From Acanthamoeba lenticulata (lineage: Eukaryota; Discosea; Longamoebia; Acanthamoebidae), in the NCBI GenBank assembly GCA_002179805.1, contig NAVB01002819.1:1-14333 (forward strand): a stretch of DNA of 14,333 nucleotides, written 5' to 3'. The position numbers and the translations under genes were made by a program. Shown here one piece after another: positions 1 to 7,843 of the stretch. Numbering within the stretch: the stretch's first letter is position 1; the number at the start of each line of letters is the position of its first letter. The notes below the pieces were generated by a model that was not told the origin of the DNA, ran no database searches, and was given only the letters and a program-made list of their open reading frames with translations.

Positions 1-3000
1 GCGCGGGCGAGGGCGAGATGAAGCTGCAGGACGACATCGAGGGCACCGGCATGGGCGACGGCACCGGCAAGAAGGACGTCTCCGACCAGATCGACAACGA
101 GGACCAGCTCATGGGCACCAACAAGGAGGAGAAGGAGGAGAACAAGGAGCCTGCCCCCGAGAACGATGACGACGCCGGCTTTGAGATGCAGCAAGGTACG
201 CCTCTCATCCCCCCCCCGCTTGCTCCAGTGAGGCCAAGCTGATGACGTGGCATTCATGCTCGGCATTCCAGACTTTGACGGCGAGATCGAGGACATGCCG
301 GACAAGGGCGACGAGCAGGAGGAGGACGAGGAGAAGGAAGAGGAAGAGGAGGAGATGGATCGCGAGATGGGCGAGATCGACAGCGAGGACGAGGAGGTCG
401 TGGACGAGAAGCTCTGGGGCAGCGAGGACGAAGAGGAGGACAACACGCGCCAGGACGGCAAGGAGAAGATCGACCGCGACAACACCGTCGACGCCGACCC
501 CGAGGGCGAGGAGGAGATGGTGGCCAAGGAGGACAAGGACGACGACGAGCAAGGCAAGGACGACAAGGACGACGACGACGACAAGAAGAAGAACAAGAAG
601 GAGGACAAGAAGGCCAAGGACCAGAAGGGTGAGGAAGGCGAGGAGGGGGATGAGGAGGAGGACGATGATGACGACGAGGCCAAGCAGAAGAAGGAGCAGG
701 AGGAGCAGGAGGATGAGGAGGGCGACGTCAACGACATGGAGGACATCTACGAGGACAAGGGCAAGGACGTGCGCCAGGAGGAAGAGTTCGAGCTGCCGGA
801 GGACCTCGACCTCGACGGCAACGACAAGAACGACAAGGAGGAGGAGAACCCCATGGACGACCCCCTCGACAACGAGGACGAGGAGGACGACGACGAGGCC
901 GAGGACAAGAAGAAGGAAGACGACGAGGACGTGATGGACATCGCCGACGACGATGACGAGATGAAGAAGGGCGAGGGCGAGCAGGAGGACGACGAGGAGG
1001 GCAAGGACAAGGACGAGGACGACGAGAAGCCCAAGGACGAGGAGGAGGAGGGCGACAAGGACGACAAGGAGGGCGACGAACGGCCCGAGGACAAGGACGA
1101 GGACGAGGACAAGGAGAAGGAGTTGGACTCGGAGGGCGACGACGAGAAGCCCGCCGGCATGGGCGGCCAGGAGGCCAAGGAGGACGAGGAGAAGGGTGAG
1201 GAGGAGGACGAGGAGAAGGAGGAAGAGGACAAGACCAACACGCAGGACATCAACGAGGAGGACAAGGAGGAGGTGGCCCACACCGAGACGCAGCCGCAGG
1301 GCACCATGCAGGAGACCGTCCGCAAGTCGGCCAACGTGGAGATGGAGGACCAGCAGGACCAGTCCCGCCCGCAGAACGACCTCAACCAGCAGGATGTACG
1401 TCTCGTCTCGTCTCGTTCGTGTATGTGTGTGTGTGTGTTGGCCCCGCGAAGCCGAGCCTGATCGTGTGTCGACAAAAAACACAGGAGAACGCGCAGGAGA
1501 CGATGTCGGCCGACATGGACGAGCGGTCGCAGCGGTGGATCAAGTCCATGAAGAATCCGCCGCGGCCCGAGCAGCAGCAGAAGAAGGACAAGAAGAAGCG
1601 GGAGCGGGTGGACCCCAACCCGTACCGCAGCGAGGGCGACGCCAACAAGGAGTGGAAGGAGCGCCTCCGCGTCATGGACCAGCTCATCGACGAGCAGGAC
1701 AAGAAGGACGAGGAGGAGGAGAAGGGCGAGGAGGACGACCAGATGGACCTCGACGGCGAGGAGGAGGAGGACCAGGAGGAGGCCGAGATGTACGAGTTCA
1801 TGAAGGACGACGACAAGGACAAGGAGGACGCCCAGACGCTCGCGCCCGCCGACGAGACGCAGGCCAAGTCCATCCCGCAGAAGGAGGACGACAAGACGCA
1901 GAAGGAGGACGGCGCCGGCGACGAGGACAAGGACGACAGCGAGGAGGAGGAGGACGAGGACAAGGACAAACGCCTGGAGGACGAGGAGGAGGGCGAGGGC
2001 GAAGACGACAAGCCCAAGGACCGCGACCGGGTCAAGGAGCTCCGCGCGCTGCGCCTGGCCAAGGACCAGCGCAAGGGCAAGGACGGTGAGGAGGACGAAG
2101 ACGCCGACCAGGCCGACGACGAGGCCGCGCAGGAGGAGGAGGACAATGCCGCTGACGAGGAGGACGGCGACGCGGCCCAGCGCGAGGAGGCCGCCTCGCA
2201 CCACAGCCTCCCGACCGGGGCCGACGAGCCGCGCAAGGCCGGCGGCGAGGAGGAGGTGCGGCTGCTGTCGCCGGACGAGATGGCGGCCAAGCGCGAGGAG
2301 CTCGACCGCGAGATGGCCGAGTGGCGCGAGAAGGGCGACGTGGTGCACGCCGAGAAGCTGTGGCGCGGCTACGAGGCCCTGACGGCGCCGCTGGCGCAGG
2401 ACCTGTGCGAGCAGCTGCGGCTGATCCTGGAGCCGACGCTGTGCACGCAGATGCGCGGCGACTACCGGACGGGCAAGCGGCTGAACATGAAGAAGGTGAT
2501 CCCCTACATCGCGAGCCAGTTCAAGAAGGACAAGATCTGGATGCGGCGGACCAAGCCCAGCAAGCGCACCTACCAGGTCATGCTGGCCATCGACGACTCG
2601 CGGTCCATGTTTGAGAACCGCGCGGGCAACATGGCCTGCCAGGCCCTGACCCTCATGGCCAAGGCCCTGGCCCAGCTCGAGGTGGGCCAGCTCGGGATCC
2701 TGCGCTTCGGCGAGACCTCGGACGTGCTCCACCCGTTCGACACGCCCTTCACGGACCAGTCCGGCATCGACATCATCTCCCACTTCACCTTCAAGCAGGA
2801 GAACACCAACGTCGTGCGCCTCATGGAGAGCGTCGTCTCGGCCTTTGACGTGCAGAAGAACTCGAGCCCGACCGGCGGCGACGACAACATGCAGCTCCTC
2901 TTCGTCGTCTCCGACGGCCGCTTCGGCACGCGCGGCAAGGACGTCAAGCTCTGGATCCGCGAGGCCCTCAAGCGCAACATCTTCATCGTCTTCATCATCA

Positions 3001-3326
3001 CCGACGCCGCGCGCCCCAACGCCATCAACCTCGCCACCCAGCCCCACCCCAACGCGGCTCAGGAGGACGGCGAGCAGCAGCAGCAGCAGCCGCCCAGGCG
3101 TGCGCGCAAGGAAGCCGCGGCGCCGGCTCCGCGCAACGACAGCTCGATCCTCGAGCTGCAGACGATCACCTACTCGCGGGAGGGCAAGCCGGTGCGGTCG
3201 TCCTACATGGACACCTTCCCGTTCCCCAACTACATCGTGCTGCAGGACATCAACGCCCTGCCCTCGATCTTGGCCGACGCTCTTCGGCAGTGGTTCGAAC
3301 TCATTCAGCAGAAGTTTGCTGCCTGA
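1..3326 (+). CDS. MDN1: Midasin (Rea1-type AAA ATPase), 3' part: acidic linker and MIDAS/VWA domain
   Basis: Partial gene, open at the left edge. Exons are <1-195, 272-1395 and 1485-3326, giving about 1052 residues to TGA. Midasin is the giant nuclear AAA ATPase that strips assembly factors from pre-60S ribosomes; its C-terminal MIDAS domain binds the ubiquitin-like domains of Ytm1/WDR12 and Rsa4/NLE1. Seen here: the typical lead-in KDVSDQIDNEDQL (residues about 21-33 of the fragment), then an extremely Asp/Glu/Lys-rich linker, then a VWA domain from about residue 795 with the metal site DDSRS (near residue 809), VVSDGRFG, and the family ending DTFPFPNYIVLQDINALP...ALRQWFELI. Joining the exons restores MQQDFDGEIEDMPD across intron 1. 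The six AAA modules lie outside the window. A Gln-rich, basic insertion sits late in the VWA domain. Family assignment is firm; introns are inferred from GTACG donors, CAG acceptors and frame. Confidence 0.94.
196..271 (+). other. Intron 1 of the midasin fragment
   Basis: The 76-nt intron starts GTACGC and ends TTCCAG, splitting a GAC codon after its first base. CTGATGACGT lies about 26-29 nt before the acceptor and is the likely branch point. Confidence 0.85.
280..2180 (+). repeat. Low-complexity purine-rich coding tract (GAG/GAC/AAG codons)
   Basis: The acidic linker of midasin is written almost wholly in GAG, GAC and AAG codons, in two long blocks on either side of intron 2, with breaks of more ordinary sequence at about 1500-1690. 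The plus strand is strongly purine-rich and the minus strand pyrimidine-rich. This is a coding property of the conserved acidic linker, not a mobile or tandem repeat family. Confidence 0.8.
1396..1484 (+). other. Intron 2 of the midasin fragment
   Basis: The 89-nt phase-0 intron starts GTACGT and ends ACACAG. It holds a CTCGT short repeat, a GT microsatellite (about 1421-1439) and CTGATCG about 23 nt before the acceptor. Confidence 0.85.
3075..3089 (+). repeat. CAG repeat coding Gln5 in the midasin MIDAS domain
   Basis: Five CAG codons encode a short Gln run inside the late VWA insertion, followed by the basic cluster PRRARK (3093-3110). Confidence 0.85.
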
Positions 3327-3363
3327 GCCTGGCCGCTCTTGTGTCTTGCGTTGTGGGAGTGTA

Positions 3364-3369
3364 AATAAA
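3364..3369 (+). terminator. Poly(A) signal AATAAA after midasin
   Basis: AATAAA lies 38 nt after the midasin stop in an otherwise featureless trailer. It is the likely cleavage and polyadenylation signal. Confidence 0.7.
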
Positions 3370-3456
3370 AGGCTTTTCGTACCTACCTTGGCCCCATCGA
3401 AACTGCACCGCACGACGCTGTGTGGTGGAGAGACAGTTGCTACTCCGAAAAGCGCA

Positions 3457-3462
3457 AATAAA
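3457..3462 (+). terminator. Second AATAAA in the midasin 3' flank
   Basis: A second AATAAA lies about 130 nt after the midasin stop and 57 nt before the earliest ATG of the next gene. It could be an alternative midasin end site. If both it and the 3520 start are used, the transcripts nearly abut. Confidence 0.45.
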
Positions 3463-3519
3463 TCTCGGAATCAATTTGGCTGGACGTGAGTTTCGCGCCA
3501 AAAGCGGCTCAAGTTTGAG

Positions 3520-5826
3520 ATGGAGATGGAGGCCAGGCCAAGCCCTGCTGAGCACGCTGGGGCCAAAAGAAAGATGCTGGCTATGTTCTCCGCATCGTCC
3601 CGAAGCGTCTCCTTTCATTTCTCCGGAGAAGGTACATCCATCATCGATGGAACGAGGAACGATCCCCGCTCACGGGTGGGGCAAGAGGGGTGGTCGGAGG
3701 CGCTGGGGAAGGTGAAATGGTCGGCCACGGTGGCCCTTCGTGGGTGGCACGCCACCCCGGGAGAAGGCACGCAAGAAGACCGCGAGCCTGGTCGCTCGGC
3801 ATCGATGGGCTCCGCCATGACGCTGCTCATTGCCGCCGACGCTCTGCCGCCCCTCCCCTTCGTACGTGATCCCTTCGCACGTACTCCTGCTGCAACACAG
3901 CTTTCTCAAGTGCGACTCTCTCTGCACCACGCCCAGGTGGACGCCGACGAGGGCGCCGCTGTGCAGGTCCACTATTACGACGAGCTGCTCAAGTCGGCCC
4001 TCCAGAAAGCCGTGCGGCGCATGTTGCCCTGGTCTGGTGCGTTGCCCGCGCCGCCTTTGAGGCTCTCCATTTCCCTCGCTTATCAGGACTTTCGGGGGCA
4101 AAATGGCGCAGCTGTGCGGCTGTGCTACCAGCTGCTGCTCCAGAGCCCCGACGAGTGTCTGCGACGGCTGCCGGTCATCGTGATGGAGGACGGCTTGGCC
4201 CACCCGAGGCTGCCCTTTCTTGTGTGGCTCATGATCGCCCACACCAAAGGTTCCTCCCCTCCCCAGTTGGCATGAGCTGCTTTTCCTGCGGGCGGAAGAG
4301 GACATCGATGGCTCATGCCAATGAGGGCATGTGTGGGACACGTGCAGGATGGTCGCTGGGTCTGCAGCACGTGCTCGACCTTCTGCAGATTGTCTATGAA
4401 GTCGCGTCGTGCAAGTGGCGCGACACCATCCCCTCGGACGGGACATCTTGCGTCAACCCGTTCCTCTCAAACGTTCGTGTTTCTCTTCTGCGCGTCCATC
4501 AACACCACCATCATCACCGTCATCGTGACGATCCCTTCATGGAGATGGTCTCTCCTTCTCATGATATCATCTGGGGAGCAGGAGGTGGGTGAAGACCAAG
4601 AGGTGCGCGGGCTGATCGCGTCGATGGTGTTGCGCGCGTGCTATGGCGGCATGAAAGGCGACATCCGCTTCCTGCGCGCGTTCGCCCAGGCCTGGCACCG
4701 ACGATTCCAACACCACCCGCAGGTTGCAATCCATGACCTATGTCGTTTTTTCTCGTCGTTTTTGATGGTCATATGCGTTTGCCGCTTGGCTGACAGATGT
4801 CTGCTGTGCGGGGGGGGGGGGATGAGGGAACGGCAGGCCTGGCGGGAGGTCCTGCAGTGCGCCTACGCCGGGTTCAAGGGCAACGAGGTGCGGCTGTACT
4901 TCTACAGCAACCGCTGCCCCGAGGATGAGGAGGCGACGCCCAGCCGCCCGCTTCAGCGTGACGTCGAGGACCAGGGCAGCGAGAGCGAGGACCAGATGCA
5001 GGTGTCTGACATCGCCGTACTGCGGCGCCAGGACATGCTCAAGGAGGGCGTGGACATGCACTGCCACCCGAAGATCATCGACCAGCTGGCCGAGACCGAC
5101 GCCGTCCTGCGACGTGGCATCACGCCAGCGCAGATCAAGAGCGCCATCTGGCACCACCGCAGCGGCGTCAACCACAAGCGGCTCGTGTGCCTCGGCCTGC
5201 ATCCCGGTGGAGACGGAGATGGAGATGGAGATGAAGATGGAAAGGGCAAGGAGCGGTCAGCAGACCCACCACCAGAGGACGACCAGACCCGCCCGCCCGA
5301 TCTCGGCTGCAGCCGACAGCATTCGGCGTGGGATTTTGACCAAGCCGCCACTGAGGTGGCCGATGTGCGCCCGCCAGGCCACCTGTGATGTCAAGGAACA
5401 TCGCTCTCACTCTTGGTGATGCACGCTGTACAGGTGTGGCTCGTTGTGGAGCCGGAGCTAGACCGGATCGTTGCGGAGGGCTCCTTCTGGAAGTCGCGCC
5501 CCGCGCCGCAGCAGCAGCCGGAGGCGAGAGCGCGACAGAAGAAAAAGGCACGAGGCTCCGCCAGCGAGGCGAGCAGCGGCCTCGCGCAGCCCACGCTCGA
5601 GTTTTTCAAGGCCAAGGCCGCAACCGCCGCTGCGATGACGAGCCGGCCCCCACGACCGTCACCTAGCGAGCCTGTAGCCCCGCCGGTGCACGAAGGACGT
5701 GTGGTGGTGGATCTGACGACAACAGAGGGAGGAGCGACCAGCAGGAAGCGGAAGAAGCCCTCCTCCTCCTCCTCCTCCTCGCAGATGGCGCTGACCTCCT
5801 TCCTTCGACCTCCAAAGAAGGAATAA
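3520..5826 (+). CDS. Unassigned protein with C-terminal PCNA-box and SIM-like motifs
   Basis: I do not recognise the family. Proposed exons are 3520-3861, 3937-4249, 4348-4472, 4582-4722, 4837-5355 (or 5364) and 5434-5826, giving about 610 residues. The core (3937-4920) reads as a compact helical, hydrophobic domain with segments such as YYDELLKSALQKAVRRMLPW, RLPVIVMEDGLAHPRLPFLV, VYEVASCKWRDTIPSD and RACYGGMKGDIRFLRAFAQA. After it come an acidic stretch, GVDMHCHPKIIDQL, then a basic, low-complexity tail. The tail ends with VVVDLTTT (5701-5724), which looks like a SUMO-interaction motif, a serine run, and QMALTSFL followed by RPPKKE and stop, matching the PIP-box pattern Q-x-x-L-x-x-F-[F/L/Y]. 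A near-PIP QPTLEFFKAK lies at 5587-5616. The start is uncertain: the first 95 residues look unlike the rest, and ATG 3805 (MGSAMTLLIAAD) may be the real start. Several donors are weak (GTTCCT, GTTCGT, GTTGCA), so exon ends are provisional. Confidence 0.62.
3862..3936 (+). other. Likely intron 1 of the unassigned gene
   Basis: GTACGT to CCCAG, 75 nt, phase 0. It has no in-frame stop, so reading through is also possible. It is called an intron because of the standard donor and the more protein-like join LPPLPF|VDADEG. Confidence 0.65.
4250..4347 (+). other. Likely intron 2 of the unassigned gene
   Basis: GTTCCT to GTGCAG, 98 nt. It is needed to change frame: the join rebuilds a Gly codon and gives AHTKG|WSLGLQHVL. 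The donor is atypical for this window. Confidence 0.65.
4473..4581 (+). other. Likely intron 3 of the unassigned gene
   Basis: GTTCGT to GAGCAG, 109 nt, phase 0, changing frame and giving PFLSN|EVGEDQEVRG. An alternative phase-0 donor is GTCAAC at 4453, so the left border is uncertain. Confidence 0.5.
4723..4836 (+). other. Likely intron 4 of the unassigned gene, with a G12 run
   Basis: GTTGCA to CGGCAG, 114 nt with no in-frame stop. It contains T runs and twelve consecutive G (4810-4821), which no protein segment here resembles. Removing it joins RRFQHHPQ to AWREVLQCAYAG. Confidence 0.55.
5356..5433 (+). other. Likely intron 5 of the unassigned gene (left border uncertain)
   Basis: An in-frame TGA at 5386-5388 must be spliced out, since the same frame reopens after GTACAG at 5433. 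Two phase-0 donors fit: GTGGCC at 5356 or GTGCGC at 5365. Confidence 0.5.
5761..5781 (+). repeat. TCC trinucleotide repeat coding a serine run
   Basis: Six TCC units followed by TCG encode a Ser run just before the C-terminal PIP-like motif of the unassigned protein. Such a tract is prone to length change. Confidence 0.85.
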
Positions 5827-5827
5827 A
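5822..5827 (+). terminator. AATAAA overlapping the stop codon of the unassigned gene
   Basis: The TAA stop (5824-5826) lies inside an AATAAA hexamer. If this is the poly(A) signal in use, the 3' UTR is only a few tens of nt. That fits the tight convergent spacing: 85 nt separate this stop from the stop of the minus-strand F-box gene. Confidence 0.55.
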
Positions 5828-5911
5828 GGCCTTTGTCAGGTGGATGTCCCATGTTGTTGTTGTTCCGTGCGAAAGGCTCAAACACACACTCGTCAAACAC
5901 CCAACCTGACG

Positions 5912-6839
5912 TCACCAGGGCTCCTCCAACGCATAGCGCAGGTGGAGGCACAAGACAAGAGGGGCGTGGACACGCGTGGGGGCTGCCGTGTCGAACCAGG
6001 GCAACCAGCTGGTCGCCGAAGGTTGTAGGGTGAAGAAGAGCCGCACATCCATCATGTCCTGAGCGAGGCGAAAGGTTGGCCAAAAGTAGACGGTGCAGCA
6101 CCTCTGCTTGCGCACCACCACAGCGCCCGCTGATGCGACGCTCAAGAGCTGGATCAGGTCCACCACCAGCGAGGACTGTGAATCAAAGACCTGCGCCCAG
6201 CCCCTGCTTAGCAGCTGGGCGATGTCTCCCAAAGCACAACGCTGGAAGTAGGGAAGCTGGTACATCGCCAGGACAGCCATACTCTACAAAGTTGTCGAGG
6301 ACGCCACACCACGGCTTGCGTTTCCACAGCCCTGAGGGCGAAACCTCGTAGGCCGAGTCCGACTCAATGCAAGATTCGTCTTCTTCTTCGTCCTCGTCAT
6401 CATCGTCACTGCTCGAAGCTGGGGGAGCGATGATGGGCTGCGCATAACTAAGGGCGAGGAGTTGGTTGTAGATCGAAAGGAAGCCCTTGTAGGCGTTGTT
6501 GTGGCGGTAGACGTAGAGAACCGGACCCGACGGCTCCTCACGACTTTCCTCTCCGCTGCTATTGCTGGCCGACGTTTTCTCGTCCTTTTCGTCTTTTGAT
6601 TCACAGCAAAACAACACGCACAAGGTCAGGGAAGAGGCACGCCTGAAAGGAAGAAGGAGAAGACGCGTACACGCGAGAAGTGGGTGGGCTGGTGGAAGGC
6701 GCGCCCATAGGGTGGATGCTCGCTGGCGCAAAAGGCGATGGCTGAGGGCGCGCCACGCCGAGCACACGGCAGCCGTGGTCACCAGGCTCTTGGGGTCGAG
6801 GAAGGTGAGTGCGTGCACCACCAGCTCCAGGGGCAACAT
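5912..6839 (-). CDS. F-box domain protein
   Basis: Minus-strand gene, probably an adaptor of an SCF ubiquitin ligase. It begins MLPLELVVHALTFLDPKSLV, then AAVCSAWRALSHRLLRQRA, a clear F-box in the first 40 residues. F-boxes bind Skp1, while the rest of the protein normally picks the substrate. No WD40, LRR or Kelch repeat is visible. The remainder has an Asp/Glu run (SSSDDDDEDEEEDES, plus-strand about 6371-6415) and a hydrophobic C-terminal half ending LHLRYALEEPW. The frame must change near 6242-6287. I model a 46-nt intron (GTAGAG...TTCCAG, 6287 down to 6242), giving exons 6839-6288 and 6241-5912 and 293 residues; a one-base indel in the sequence is the alternative. A second possible intron, 6670-6593, is discussed in the findings. 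The first ATG with an F-box directly behind it supports the start. Confidence 0.78.
6371..6415 (-). repeat. Acidic low-complexity tract within the F-box gene
   Basis: GAT/GAC/GAA/GAG-rich codons encode SSSDDDDEDEEEDES. It is probably a disordered linker between the two halves of the F-box protein. Confidence 0.75.
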
Positions 6840-7843
6840 GGCAATGGAGAGAGCAATGGGGCAATGTTCATTTCGCTTATTAAATGGGCACGTCGGTTCT
6901 CCTAAAGAAGGCGAAGCAGCTGCGGCAATGCCAAGAACAAGATGGTGAAGGAGCTGCTCTACTCCCGGTCGAGTTGTTCAACAACCGGCCGGTCCGGAGG
7001 GGCAGACTTTGGTCCCGCACCGCCGCCGAGACCCGCTCGCGAGTCCTCTCGGCCTCCCGCTACCTATCCATCTGCCGGGCCTCACCAGCAGCGAGTCGCT
7101 CCTCTTCCAACTCGGTGGTCTCGTGCTGTGGTTTCTTATGCGTACTCTAGCCCAAGTGGTCGTTTGAGGAAGTGCGGTGCTGGGCGCCTGCGCGAGTTTT
7201 GAGGCATCATCCTAGGACGCCGAGCTGCGCCGCCTCAGTTGGTTCAGACGCCTTCGTGAGTATCCCGCTCTTGCAGCTCTGCTTTCTCCTTAGGTGACCG
7301 AGTGCGCTTGTTGCTCACGATATGAAAAAGAAATTACAAAATAAAGAAAGCCCGTCAAAGAGCAAAAGATTCATCTAATTGACACAACGAAAGACGCCGA
7401 CACCCATGGCGCCGATTTAAACTGGTGCCCATGTACGCGGCGGGAGACGAGGCACGACTTCCCGCTCCATCACCCCCGCCGAAAAGGCCCGAGACGGCCG
7501 CTAGGGGTAGGGAGCGGACCAGAGCAGCTTTTGGGGAGCCTTCCAGCGGAGATTTCGCGCAGAAATTGCGCTCTCGTGGGGCGGATGGGGCGTGCAAGTG
7601 GGCGCCAGGCCCCTCTCACCTCTCCTGTCCTTCACTCTTCTCTCGACGCACCAGCAGCTGAGCTGCAGCACTCTCCCTTTACTTCCCTTCTGTCCTGTCT
7701 GCCGGCCACGCTTGCATACGCGCGAGTTCAGTCTGCGGTTCCTGCTCTACACGACGCTCTACACACAAAACTCAGCACAAACCTTTGGCCACAAGCAAAC
7801 TTGGCTCAGACTCGAGTAGTTGATCGAGAGCCTCTTCTAATCG
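6840..7843. other. Intergenic region between divergent F-box and flippase genes; no supported gene
   Basis: About 1 kb lies between the two divergent start codons. Open frames exist at 6884-7166 in all three plus frames, but they are short, mutually overlapping, poor in ordinary protein composition and match nothing I know. An AATAAA at 7340-7345 sits in an A-rich patch (7321-7400). The stretch 7420-7640 is GC-rich and proline/arginine-coding in any frame, as expected of a leader or promoter. The flippase 5' UTR must fall in its last part. I see no clear TATA box; TTTAAA at about 7416-7421 is the nearest. Confidence 0.6.
7340..7345 (+). terminator. Isolated AATAAA in the intergenic region
   Basis: A plus-strand AATAAA in an A-rich patch, about 500 nt before the flippase start. 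It could mark the end of an unrecognised plus-strand transcript from 6.9-7.2 kb, or be chance in AT-rich DNA. Confidence 0.3.

Noticed and set aside
242..2382. Arg-rich plus-strand frames within midasin
   Set aside because: Shifted readings of the GAG/GAC tract; the midasin frame is fixed by conserved domains at both ends.
205..3413. Very long minus-strand open frames opposite midasin (Leu/Val-rich and Ser-rich)
   Set aside because: They are the antisense of GAG/GAC/AAG codon runs, which cannot give stop codons easily. Composition is absurd for a protein and they cross the midasin introns and stop.
4810..4821. G12 run as a G-quadruplex
   Set aside because: A single uninterrupted G run without neighbouring G tracts; more likely intronic slippage or an assembly uncertainty in run length.
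5907..5914. TGACGTCA palindrome as a CRE promoter site
   Set aside because: It lies at the stop codon of the F-box gene, between convergent genes, where a promoter is unlikely. The same octamer elsewhere is explained by branch-point elements.
7235..7275. tRNA-like D-arm sequence (CAGTTGGTTCAGA)
   Set aside because: No TPsiC arm, anticodon stem or acceptor stem could be found around it.
7254..7294. GTGAGT...TTAG as a leader intron of the flippase
   Set aside because: About 41 nt, no branch-like motif, and a donor unlike the GTAC donors of the gene.
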